Positions 25,764 through 34,114 of a DNA stretch of 64,000 nucleotides are shown here, piece after piece (positions within the stretch are counted from its first letter, which is position 1; every line of letters starts with the position of its first letter). The position numbers and the translations under genes are program-made. The notes under the pieces are model-generated. The model saw only the letters and a list, made by a program, of their open reading frames with translations, did no database searches and was not told the DNA's origin. Source of the DNA: Kineosporia corallincola (lineage in GTDB: Bacteria > Actinomycetota > Actinomycetes > Actinomycetales > Kineosporiaceae); the NCBI RefSeq assembly GCF_018499875.1, contig NZ_JAHBAY010000014.1:124001-188000 (forward strand), written 5' to 3'.

Positions 25764-25813
25764 GCCTGCACCGATCGATCTTCCCCGATCGGTTGATCGC
25801 GTTCGGTGCAGGC
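25764..25813. terminator. Long hairpin downstream of the ABC operon
   Basis: GCCTGCACCGA (25764-25774) and its exact complement (25803-25813) enclose a loop with further GATCG-type pairing. Together with the next hairpin it closes the ABC transporter operon. Confidence 0.55.
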
Positions 25814-25830
25814 TATGCGTGCGTTTCGTG

Positions 25831-25859
25831 GGGAGGGGCGGGCACTTGCCGCCCCTCCC
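25831..25859 (+). terminator. Strong GC-rich terminator hairpin
   Basis: GGGAGGGGCGG (25831-25841), a 7-nt loop and CCGCCCCTCCC (25849-25859) form a perfect 11-bp stem. It lies before the promoter/operator of the O-demethylase operon. Confidence 0.75.
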
Positions 25860-25874
25860 TCGTCGTCCTAGGCT

Positions 25875-25894
25875 CAACTAGCACGATCTAGTTG
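25875..25894. promoter_or_regulatory. LacI-type operator upstream of the O-demethylase operon
   Basis: CAACTAG-CACGAT-CTAGTTG is a dyad with the central CG typical of LacI-family operators. Its core GCACGATCTAG (25881-25891) recurs exactly at 30129-30139 upstream of the LacI-family gene at the end of this gene group, which argues that this regulator binds both. Confidence 0.65.
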
Positions 25895-25938
25895 CGCCGG
25901 TCACAGGGAAGTGGCCGCAGGCGAGAGGAACCACTGCG

Positions 25939-27273
25939 ATGACAGCCCCCAGCGTTCAGGACGGCATCGACAAGGCGGGCTCGGCCGTCAACCTGCTCTG
26001 GAAGCCGGGCGCGCGGGCCTGGACGCCCGAGGTGATCGAACCGGAGTACGCCGGCTGGAAGGTCGAGCAGCACGCCTGGTACGACTTGGTGACCATCGCC
26101 GACCTGTCCCACCACATGTCCGACACGGTGATCGAGGGCCCGGACGCGACCGCGGCCCTGGCGGCGGTCAGCGCGAACAACTACGAGAAGTTCGCGGTCG
26201 GGCAGGCCAAGCAGTTCGTCCCGGTGGCCGAGGACGGCAACATCATCACCGACGGCATCCTGCTGAAGGAGTCGGACGAGCGCTACCTGCTCAGTGGTGT
26301 GCCGGCCGCGCAGAACTGGGTGACGTACCACTCCCGCAGAATGGGTTTCGACGTCACGTTCGAGACCAACCGGGAGACGTCCGCCCGCCCGGAGGGCGTG
26401 GACCCGATGGTGTTCCGTTACCAGATCCAGGGCCCGCTGGCCGCCGAGCTGATCGAGCGGGCCTTCGGCGGTCCGCTGCCGGAGACCAGGTTCTTCCACT
26501 CCGCCCCGGTCTCCCTGGGGGGCAGGAACTTCCGGGCCCTGCGCCATGGGATGGCCGGGCAGGCCGGGTTCGAGTTCATCGGGAACTGGGCGGACGCCGG
26601 CTTCGTCAAGGACGCCCTGATGACGGCCGGTGAGCCGCTGGGCCTGGTGCACCAGGGGGCCTGGGCGTACCCCACCGCGAGCCTGGGCAGCGGCTGGATC
26701 CCCTCGCCGACCGCGGCGATCTACACCCAGCCCGAGCTGCTCGAATACCGCCGGTCCATCCCGCTGTTCTCCTACGAGGGGATGAAACCCCTTCAGGGGA
26801 GTTTCTACTCGGAGAACATCGAGGACTACTACTGCTCGCCCTACGAACTCGGCTACGGGCGCTCGATCTCGTTCGACCACGACTTCATCGGCCGGGACGC
26901 GTTGACGAAGGCGAGGACGGACGCCCCGCGCACCAAGGTCACCCTGGTGTTCGATCGCGACGATGTGCACGCCGCCCTGGGCGAGGACCCGGGATTCGTG
27001 CACCACTACTGGCGCAACCGGGTCGAGACGCGCGACGGCCTCCGGGGCGTCACCTTCCAGACCGGCTGGCTGGACTCCGAGAACACCGTGCTGGCGCTGA
27101 CTCTCGTGGACAGGTCGATCGCGGAGCCGGGTACCGAGGTCGAGGTGGTCTGGGGACAGCATCCTGGTCAGGGCACGGCCCCGGACGCCGACCTCGGCTT
27201 CCCGCGCCTGCGCGCGACCGTCCGGCCCTGCCCCTACAACGAGGTCTCCCGCACCCGCTACCGCCAGGACTGA
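25939..27273 (+). CDS. Tetrahydrofolate-dependent aromatic O-demethylase (LigM/DesA-like, GcvT family)
   Basis: 444 residues. It belongs to the aminomethyltransferase superfamily but is longer than GcvT and shares the LigM/DesA arrangement. Features are DLSHHMSDTVIEGPDATAAL near residue 60, RYQIQGPLAAELIERAFGG around 160, a GLVHQGAWAYPTASLGSGW segment and the C-terminal WGQHPGQGT barrel. Such enzymes transfer the methyl of methoxylated aromatics such as vanillate, 3-O-methylgallate or syringate to tetrahydrofolate. The two genes that follow, MetF-like and PurU, recycle methyl-THF, a pairing typical of this chemistry. A LacI-type operator lies 45 bp upstream. The aromatic specificity cannot be read off. 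Confidence 0.87.
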   Translation: MTAPSVQDGIDKAGSAVNLLWKPGARAWTPEVIEPEYAGWKVEQHAWYDLVTIADLSHHMSDTVIEGPDATAALAAVSANNYEKFAVGQAKQFVPVAEDGNIITDGILLKESDERYLLSGVPAAQNWVTYHSRRMGFDVTFETNRETSARPEGVDPMVFRYQIQGPLAAELIERAFGGPLPETRFFHSAPVSLGGRNFRALRHGMAGQAGFEFIGNWADAGFVKDALMTAGEPLGLVHQGAWAYPTASLGSGWIPSPTAAIYTQPELLEYRRSIPLFSYEGMKPLQGSFYSENIEDYYCSPYELGYGRSISFDHDFIGRDALTKARTDAPRTKVTLVFDRDDVHAALGEDPGFVHHYWRNRVETRDGLRGVTFQTGWLDSENTVLALTLVDRSIAEPGTEVEVVWGQHPGQGTAPDADLGFPRLRATVRPCPYNEVSRTRYRQD

Positions 27274-27289
27274 CCTCCTGATCGGCCGA

Positions 27290-27314
27290 CCGCGGTGGTC
27301 CGGGACCACCGCGG
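27290..27314 (+). promoter_or_regulatory. Intra-operon hairpin between demethylase and metF-like genes
   Basis: CCGCGGTGGTC-CGG-GACCACCGCGG is a perfect 11-bp stem with a 3-nt loop, 16 bp after the demethylase stop. It may act as a partial terminator or mRNA stabiliser, giving more demethylase than folate-recycling enzymes. Confidence 0.6.
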
Positions 27315-27362
27315 CGTCCCGTCATGCCCCTTTTCGTGTTCCGGAACCGGAGGACGCACGAC

Positions 27363-28228
27363 ATGTCCATCCCCACGGCCTCACCCGCCGACATCCGCAC
27401 CCTCCTGGCCGGCCACTCCCTGGAGATGACCGGCAAGGACGTCCCCCATCTGATCGAGGCCCGCGACAGCATCCCGCCGGGCACCCGGATCAACGTGACC
27501 TTCCTGGAGAACGAGGACCTGCCCGTCCGCGTCGAGGCCGCCCGCACCGTCCGCGAGAGCGGATTCGTTCCGGTGCCGCACCTCTCGGCCCGCCGCCTGG
27601 CGTCACCGGCCGCACTGGAGGAGTACCTGGGTGCCCTGCGGGAGGCCGGCGCCTGTGACCAGGTGTTCGCCGTCGGTGGCGATCCAGCCGTCCCGCACGG
27701 TCCGTACCCGGACGCCCTGTCGATCATCCGCTCCGGCCTGCTGGAAAGGCATGGTGTACGCCATGTCTCGATCGCGGGATATCCGGAGGGACACCCCGGA
27801 ATCCCGGACGCGGAGCTGTGGGCGGCCCTCACCGCCAAGGCCGCGGCGCTGCGGGAGCAGCAGCTGGACGGCGCGATCATCACCCAGTTCGGCTTCGACG
27901 TCGACCCGGTGCTGACCTGGATCGAGCGGGTCCGCGCCCTGGGCGTCACCCTGCCGGTGCGCGTCGGTGTGCCCGGCCCGGCCGGGATCCGCCGGCTGGT
28001 GCGCTACGCCACCCGTTTCGGGGTGGGCACCAGCGCCGGGATCGCCAGGAAGTACGGGTTCTCGATCACCAACCTGATCGGGACGGCCGGACCGGACGTG
28101 TTCCTGGCCGAGCTCGCCGGGCGGCTGGACGCCGGGCGGCACGGCGAGGTCGGGGTGCACTTCTACACCTTCGGCGGAATCGGCGCGACATCACGATGGA
28201 TCAAGGACTTTCAGGAAGGGAACGACCG

Positions 28229-28232
<4 letters not shown>
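27363..28232 (+). CDS. metF: Methylenetetrahydrofolate reductase (MetF-like)
   Basis: 289 residues from the ATG at 27363, with GGAGGA upstream. The FAD-binding TIM barrel is recognisable: RINVTFLENEDLPVRVEAA, FVPVPHLSARRL, the FAVGGDPAVPHGPYPDAL flavin loop and the DGAIITQFGFDVD folate-site strand. In methoxyaromatic metabolism MetF works in the oxidative direction, turning methyl-THF from the O-demethylase into methylene-THF. It has only the catalytic domain, as usual for bacteria. The stop overlaps the purU start (ATGA). It is probably a dedicated paralogue rather than the methionine-pathway copy; this is inference from context. Confidence 0.88.
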
Positions 28233-29125
<893 letters not shown>

Positions 29126-29131
<6 letters not shown>

Positions 29132-29165
29132 GCGCCTGAGCGCCTGAGCTCTTGAGTGCCTGAGC
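29126..29165. repeat. Tandem 8-bp GCCTGAGC repeats at operon end
   Basis: Five units of GCCTGAGC (the fourth degenerate) start inside the purU stop codon and run into the convergent lacI-type gene's hairpin. They may have grown from terminator sequence by slippage. Confidence 0.7.
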
Positions 29166-29174
29166 GCCTCAGGC
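29158..29174. terminator. Bidirectional hairpin between purU and LacI-family gene
   Basis: GCCTGAG-CGC-CTCAGGC forms a 7-bp stem with a 3-nt loop and overlaps the stop codon of the convergent regulator gene. Confidence 0.5.
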
Positions 29175-30089
29175 CGACTCGCGCACCACGACCCGGGCCG
29201 GGGTGGCCAGCAGGTGGTCGGCCCCGGCCCCGGCCACCTGGCGTGCCGCCCGCCGGCCGTGTGCCTCGGCGTCGATGTACACGGTGGTGAGGGCGGGGGA
29301 GGACAGAGCCGCGTACTCGGTGGCGTCGTACCCGATCACCGCCAGGTCGCCGGGCACCGTGCGCCCGGTCAGGTGTGCGCACCGCAGCACGCGCAGGGCC
29401 AGCTCGTCGGTGAAACCGGCCACCGCCGTCACCTTCTCGTTCTCCAGCAGGGTGTTCAGAGCCTCGACGCCGCCGGCGTCCGGATGCGGCAGGGTGAAGG
29501 GGACCAGCGGGGGCAGGCCCAGCCGCTCGGCGGCCTCGCGGGAGAACCGCTCCCGCACCCGGGCGAACGTGGTCGGGTCCGGCGGCAGCGCCATGGCCAG
29601 GCGCTCGTGCCCGCGCTCGTGCAGGTGACCGATCTGCACGAGCGTGTGAGCCGCCATCCCGTCGTCCCAGCCGCCGTCGGCCAGCTCGCGGCCCGAGGAG
29701 TAGTTCGCGGCGAAATCTATGACGGCGCGCGGGGACACGAGGTGCGTGAGCCTGCGCGTCGACTCCTCGCCCGGATGCCCGTGCTTGACCACCAGGATGT
29801 GGTCGTGCCGGGCCAGCTCGTCGTCCAGACCACGGATGTACGAGCGCGAGTAGTTGCCCTCCAGGCTGGCGTCGATGTTGAGCACGACGATCCGCGACGA
29901 CCCCTCCCGCATGGCCCGGGCGATGCCGTCGACCATGTAGCCCAGGTCCCTGGCCACCTGCTCCACCCGCTCACGGGTGGCCGGTGAGATCGACTGGTTC
30001 GGAGTGTTGTTCAGCACGAACCCGACCGTGGCCCGGGAGACACCGCTGGCCTCTGCCACGTCCCGCATCGTCACGCGCCTGGCCATCAT
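29169..30089 (-). CDS. LacI-family transcriptional regulator
   Basis: 306 residues; two adjacent ATGs (30089, 30086) with GGGGAG upstream. The N-terminal LacI HTH (TMRDVAEASGVSRATVGFVLN, then a hinge NTPNQSISPATRERVEQVARDLGY) is followed by a periplasmic-binding-type sensor with GYDATEYAALSSPALTTVYID near its end. The gene is convergent to the demethylase operon. The shared 11-bp core at 25881 and 30129 indicates that it represses both that operon and itself. The effector is presumably the methoxylated substrate or a product. Confidence 0.9.
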   Translation of the reverse strand: MMARRVTMRDVAEASGVSRATVGFVLNNTPNQSISPATRERVEQVARDLGYMVDGIARAMREGSSRIVVLNIDASLEGNYSRSYIRGLDDELARHDHILVVKHGHPGEESTRRLTHLVSPRAVIDFAANYSSGRELADGGWDDGMAAHTLVQIGHLHERGHERLAMALPPDPTTFARVRERFSREAAERLGLPPLVPFTLPHPDAGGVEALNTLLENEKVTAVAGFTDELALRVLRCAHLTGRTVPGDLAVIGYDATEYAALSSPALTTVYIDAEAHGRRAARQVAGAGADHLLATPARVVVRESA

Positions 30090-30128
30090 GCTCCGTCTCC
30101 CCGGCGATCTGCTCCGGGGGCAATGCTT

Positions 30129-30139
30129 GCACGATCTAG
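30129..30139. promoter_or_regulatory. Second LacI-type operator core (GCACGATCTAG)
   Basis: An identical 11-bp core to the operator at 25881-25891. It lies in the 109-bp gap between the divergent LacI- and LysR-family genes, where it could control both. Confidence 0.55.
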
Positions 30140-30198
30140 CCTTTGAGGTGAGCATGGAGGCGTCAAGGACGACAGCAGCTCGCGGAGGGCACGTGACC

Positions 30199-31140
30199 AT
30201 GGACCGACTGCTGGTCATGCGCAGCCTGGTGGCCGTCGCCGACACCGAGAACTTCGCCACGGCCGCCGAGCTGGTGATGACCTCGGCGTCCTCGGTGTCA
30301 CGGCACGTCGCCAGCCTGGAGAAGCACCTCGGCACCCGGCTGGTCCACCGCACCGCCCGCTCCGTCACGCTGACCGAGTACGGCGTGCGCTACAGCGCCT
30401 TCGCCCGCCGCATCCTCGCCGAGATCGACGAGGAGGACCGCAACCTCACCGGCCTGACCTCCAGCGTCGCCGGGTCGCTGTCGATCATCTGCCCCAAGTG
30501 GCTGGGCAGTCTCGACCTGGGTGACGCCGTCGCCGCGTTCTCCGTGCGGTACCCGCAGATCGAGATCCGCCTCGAACTCGGCGGGGTGCAGGACCGGGCC
30601 TACGCGTTCGTGGACAGCGGTTTCGACGTCTCGTTCCACACGCGTCCTCTGCGTGACTCGCGCATGCAGCTGCGGCGCGTCACCACGCTGCCGTTCGTGC
30701 TCTGCGCCTCGCCCGGCTACCTGGAGCGACGCGGCCAGCCGGCGAGTGCCGGCGACCTGATGGAGCACGACTGCCTGACCCATGACCACGAGCAGTCGTG
30801 GCGCCTGGAGATCGGCGGCCGCCGGCACGTGCATCGCATCACCCGCGGCGCCTTCACCTCCAACTCCTACCTGGCCCTGGCGAAGGCGGCGGTGCACGGC
30901 CGCGGGATCGCCCTGCTCCCGGTGCGGGCGGCACGGGACGCGGTGGCGGCGGGAGAACTGAAGACGCTGTTCGGCGGTGAGCACGTTCATCACCGGTCGC
31001 TGTGCGCGGTGCACAGTCCGGGCGCCAGGGCACCCCGAAAGGTCGGTGTGCTGCTGGATTTCGTGACGCAGTGGTTCCGTGAGCACCCGATGGAGACGGT
31101 CCGGGACGACGCGGCCACGGGGGAGAGCCACACCGCCTGA
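30199..31140 (+). CDS. LysR-family transcriptional regulator
   Basis: 313 residues from the ATG at 30199 (GGAGGG nine bases upstream). The N-terminal HTH (VADTENFATAAELVMTSASSVSRHVASLEKHLG) and LTTR sensor domain are typical. The FALSE-lobe signature is close to the CrgA/DsdC-like subgroup with a GAFTSNSYLALAKAAVHGRGIALLP segment. It is divergent from the LacI-family gene and convergent with the nitroso-type operon. It may regulate the C1/aromatic genes or be independent; no target is evident. Confidence 0.88.
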   Translation: MDRLLVMRSLVAVADTENFATAAELVMTSASSVSRHVASLEKHLGTRLVHRTARSVTLTEYGVRYSAFARRILAEIDEEDRNLTGLTSSVAGSLSIICPKWLGSLDLGDAVAAFSVRYPQIEIRLELGGVQDRAYAFVDSGFDVSFHTRPLRDSRMQLRRVTTLPFVLCASPGYLERRGQPASAGDLMEHDCLTHDHEQSWRLEIGGRRHVHRITRGAFTSNSYLALAKAAVHGRGIALLPVRAARDAVAAGELKTLFGGEHVHHRSLCAVHSPGARAPRKVGVLLDFVTQWFREHPMETVRDDAATGESHTA

Positions 31141-31171
31141 CATCGCCGGCGAGTTCTCGCCGGCGATGTCA
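31138..31171. terminator. Bidirectional terminator between lysR-type and ATP-grasp genes
   Basis: TGACATCGCCGGCGAG (31138-31153) and its exact complement (31156-31171) are separated by 2 nt, giving a long GC-rich stem that includes the LysR stop codon. It insulates the catabolic region from the leftward N-nitroso-type operon. Confidence 0.8.
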
Positions 31172-31182
31172 GGGTCCGGGCT

Positions 31183-32427
31183 CTAGGACGGCCGGTGACA
31201 GTCCGCGAAGACTGCCCGCGCGCGGGCACTCACCGCGTCGAGTTGCTCCAGCGTGTCGGCCTGGAGGACGACGAAACCCAGGCCGAAGGTGTCGAACAGC
31301 GACCGGGGCGCGTCGGCGCTGTCGCCCTTGCCGACCGAGACGCCGCTGTGGATCAGGCCGTCGAGCAACTGGAGCTCGGCCTGCGGGTCGGCGTGGAAGG
31401 TGACGGGGCCGTCCACGGAGAAGAACACCACCCGCCCGCGATAGCGCAGCGGCGACATCGGGCCACCCGTGAATCGCCCGGTGACGGCCCGTTCCACCTC
31501 CATGTGCAGCTGCGAGGTGCCGGTGAACGCCTGGGTGAAGCGGGGGTTGCCGCCGCCGTGCGGCCGCAGGCCGACCTCCACCAGCACCCAGTCGTCGTCG
31601 GTGCGGAACAGCTCGGCGTGGAAGCAGCCGATGCGCACGCCCAGCGCCGCCAGCACACCGGTCACATAGGCCTGGAGCTCCTCGAACCCCGGCACCTCGT
31701 CCTGCCGGAGCCAGGTCATCGCCTCGTACACCGGCACGCCGCCGACCAGCTTCTTCTCGTAGCGGCAGACGGAGGCGAACTTCTGCTCGTCGTCGCTGAC
31801 GAAACCGTCGACGATGTACTCGACGCCCTCGACGAACTCCTGCACCACCACGTGCTCGTTGCGCCGGCCCACGGCGTTGACCTGGCCGAGCAACTCGCGC
31901 ACGCCATGCTCCAGCTCGGCGACGTCGGCGACCACCCGGACGCCGTCCGACCCCGCGCTGCTGACCGGCTTCACCACGAGCGGGAAACCCCAGGCGAGCG
32001 GTTCCGCCAGATCGTCCGCCGACGTCACCGAGGCCGAACGGATCGCCCGTAAACCATTCTTCTCCAGGGCCTTCTGCGCCTGGTACTTGTCCAGACGTGG
32101 TCCGGAGGGCCCGCTGTTGCGGGGCTGCACGCCCAGCCGCTCGCGCAGCACGTCCGCCGTCCCGGTACCCGTCTCGCCACCGCAGACGACGTAGTCGGCT
32201 CCCTCCAGACGGGCGTCCACCGGCAGGTTCTCGTAATCGGGCGGCAGACGGACCACGGTGAGGCCCGGCCCGGCGGCGGCCACCGCGGCCTCCGCCTGAC
32301 CGGCGTAGGGCTCGGGGACCACCGGGGACATGACCACCAGCTGTTCCACGTCCGGGCGGGTGAGCTCACCGACGTAGGCGGCACCGCTGCTGGCTGGGTC
32401 CACGACCACGACACGCACGGAAATCAT
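31183..32427 (-). CDS. ATP-grasp ligase (carboxylate-amine ligase type)
   Basis: 414 residues; its ATG overlaps the Rieske gene stop by four bases. The ATP-grasp core has the VVKPVSSAGSDGVRVV nucleotide-binding strand-loop (about residue 150), VVQEFVEGVEYIVDGFVS, and the metal-binding end VLVEVGLRPHGGGNPR (about 290). The layout resembles L-amino-acid ligases of natural-product pathways that activate a carboxylate as acyl-phosphate and join it to an amine. It is last in an operon with SznE/SznF-like genes, so it may couple the N-nitroso amino acid, or its breakdown product, to an amino acid or other amine. Substrates are unknown. Confidence 0.85.
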   Translation of the reverse strand: MISVRVVVVDPASSGAAYVGELTRPDVEQLVVMSPVVPEPYAGQAEAAVAAAGPGLTVVRLPPDYENLPVDARLEGADYVVCGGETGTGTADVLRERLGVQPRNSGPSGPRLDKYQAQKALEKNGLRAIRSASVTSADDLAEPLAWGFPLVVKPVSSAGSDGVRVVADVAELEHGVRELLGQVNAVGRRNEHVVVQEFVEGVEYIVDGFVSDDEQKFASVCRYEKKLVGGVPVYEAMTWLRQDEVPGFEELQAYVTGVLAALGVRIGCFHAELFRTDDDWVLVEVGLRPHGGGNPRFTQAFTGTSQLHMEVERAVTGRFTGGPMSPLRYRGRVVFFSVDGPVTFHADPQAELQLLDGLIHSGVSVGKGDSADAPRSLFDTFGLGFVVLQADTLEQLDAVSARARAVFADCHRPS

Positions 32428-32729
32428 TTCTCCAGAACGGTTGTCCGATAGATGCGTTCGACCGCCGGGGAACCCACCAGGGTGACCTCCCGGCCCGAGC
32501 GGACGAAGACGAAAGGTGCCCTGCGCGACCCGGGCCGCGGGCACCGGGTGCGGGTGCGGTGCCACGGGCAGACGACGGCGTTGCCGTCGAACTCCCCGAG
32601 GTTCAGCGGCCCACCCCGATGATGACAGACCCGCGGCATGATCACCGTGCCCGTCGGGCCGGCCCGGACGACGAACTCCTGCGTGTCGCTGGTGAACGAG
32701 TTGAGGCCGTCCAGGCGCAGACGCGTCAC
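32424..32729 (-). CDS. Small stand-alone Rieske [2Fe-2S] protein
   Basis: About 101 residues from the GTG at 32729, which gives a GTGA overlap (a GTG at 32735 is also possible). A Rieske cluster is present: Cys35-x-His37 (VCHHRGG) and Cys54-x2-His57 (CPWH), spaced as in Rieske ferredoxins. No catalytic dioxygenase domain or membrane segment is present, so it is a soluble electron carrier. Sandwiched between the diiron/cupin enzyme and the ATP-grasp gene, it may supply electrons to the diiron site. That partnership is inference. Confidence 0.85.
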   Translation of the reverse strand: MTRLRLDGLNSFTSDTQEFVVRAGPTGTVIMPRVCHHRGGPLNLGEFDGNAVVCPWHRTRTRCPRPGSRRAPFVFVRSGREVTLVGSPAVERIYRTTVLEK

Positions 32730-34114
32730 ACCCACTGGTTCACGTCGCCGATCGTGTAGATCTGGTACTTGCAGCCGTCGGACAGGATGTCCGCCCCGTG
32801 CTGGCGGCGATTGCGGATGACCACGCCGTCACCGGGGTTGAGGATCAGCTTCGAGTCCAGCCCGGAGAAGAAGTACATCTGCCCGGAGATGATGTGGCAC
32901 AGCTCGTCCTGGTTGTGGCAGTGCGAGTTCGACAGCTCGTTGAAGTGCTCGTCCAGGTTGGCCAGTGGCACGTTCTCCGCGGCCTGGACCTTCTCGATGA
33001 TGTCCTTGTGCAGGCCGAACAGTTGCTCCTGCTCGTCCATCCAGGAGATCTGGATCGAGAACTGGGAGTCGAAGTTGTTCATCACGTAGTCGTAGCCCTG
33101 GATGCCGCGCACCAGGTCCGGGATGATCTCCGGCCCGAACTTCTCGATCAGCGGCACGGCCACGTCGTTCAGCGCCATCCGGCCGTGGTGGTCGTCGATG
33201 TGCAGGTGCTCGGTGAAGTACTCCACGTCGCACTCGCCCTCGAACACGTCGTTCAGCACCGCCGCCGCGCGCCGGCAGAACTCCACCAGGGTGGTCTCGG
33301 TGTAGATCAGCGCCCCGACGTAGCGGAAGAAGTGCCGGTGCTCGGAGCCCAGGTAGTGGAAGTAGTTGTTCGCGGCCAGCGCCGAGGCCAGGTAGTACTG
33401 CCAGTAGTAGTGCGTCTCGGTGTTGAGACCGACGCTGCGCAGGGTGTTCTCGAACAGGGTGGAGTGCTTCTTGGGGTGCACCCCGTAGCCGTACTCGTCG
33501 ATCAGGATCTTGAACCACTCCGACTGGACCGGCCCGTAGTTGCCGAGCACGTTCTTCATCATCGGCGAGGACTCGGACAGGAAGTCCGGCGCGAACTGCA
33601 CCAGCCACATCCGGGCCGCGCGCTTCGGGTCGGGGCTCTCCCGGATGGCCTTCTCCCAGGCCGGTACCGCGTCGGAGGGCCGGCACTTGTCGTCGAGGTA
33701 GGTGGTGAAGTCCTCGCGGGTCCAGCCCGGCGACACCTCGATCTCCTGCTCCAGGTAGCCGAAGCAGTACTGCTCGAGCTGTCCCCGGAACTGCCCGGCC
33801 AGCTCACGGGTCTCGGGGGAGTAGAACTCCTCGAAGTCCTTGAGCCAGCCGTCGTAGGGCTGTTCCGGCAGGAACACCAGGTCCTGCTCGTACACGCAGG
33901 TGAGAACCCGCTGTGCGGCGAGGGACTCGTAGTTCATGAAGGTGTCGGGCGTGAGCGGCCGGGCCAGGTCGACCTCGTGCAGAGCCTGCGGGCGCAGCGA
34001 ACGGTGGAACGGCCGCCGGGACATCTCCCAGGTGTCGGAGTCGCGGAAGATGGTGCGGTCGGCGTAGGCGTGCATGGCGGCGTGCGCGGCGTTGGCATCG
34101 TTGGCGGCGGTCAC
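32726..34114 (-). CDS. sznF: SznF-like N-nitrosating enzyme: heme-oxygenase-like diiron oxygenase fused to cupin
   Basis: 462 residues from a GTG. The layout matches SznF of streptozotocin biosynthesis (about 471 residues): an N-terminal helical part, a central heme-oxygenase-like diiron domain and a C-terminal cupin. Candidate diiron ligands Glu181, Glu207, His217, Glu273, His303, Asp307 and His310 keep the spacing I recall for SznF (E189, E215, H225, E281, H311, D315, H318; constant offset 8). Cupin ligands His398, His400 and His439 match H407, H409 and H448 (offset 9). SznF hydroxylates N-omega-methyl-L-arginine twice at the diiron site, then rearranges it at the cupin iron to an N-nitrosourea. 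The gene overlaps both neighbours by 4 bases, and the preceding gene encodes the expected arginine methyltransferase. Confidence 0.92.
   Translation of the reverse strand: MTAANDANAAHAAMHAYADRTIFRDSDTWEMSRRPFHRSLRPQALHEVDLARPLTPDTFMNYESLAAQRVLTCVYEQDLVFLPEQPYDGWLKDFEEFYSPETRELAGQFRGQLEQYCFGYLEQEIEVSPGWTREDFTTYLDDKCRPSDAVPAWEKAIRESPDPKRAARMWLVQFAPDFLSESSPMMKNVLGNYGPVQSEWFKILIDEYGYGVHPKKHSTLFENTLRSVGLNTETHYYWQYYLASALAANNYFHYLGSEHRHFFRYVGALIYTETTLVEFCRRAAAVLNDVFEGECDVEYFTEHLHIDDHHGRMALNDVAVPLIEKFGPEIIPDLVRGIQGYDYVMNNFDSQFSIQISWMDEQEQLFGLHKDIIEKVQAAENVPLANLDEHFNELSNSHCHNQDELCHIISGQMYFFSGLDSKLILNPGDGVVIRNRRQHGADILSDGCKYQIYTIGDVNQWV

Noticed and set aside
25647-25877. Arg/His repeat protein encoded on the minus strand over the 18-bp repeats
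   Set aside because: The pattern RRHGPR comes simply from an 18-bp tandem repeat that is a multiple of three. It has no ribosome site and overlaps two hairpins.
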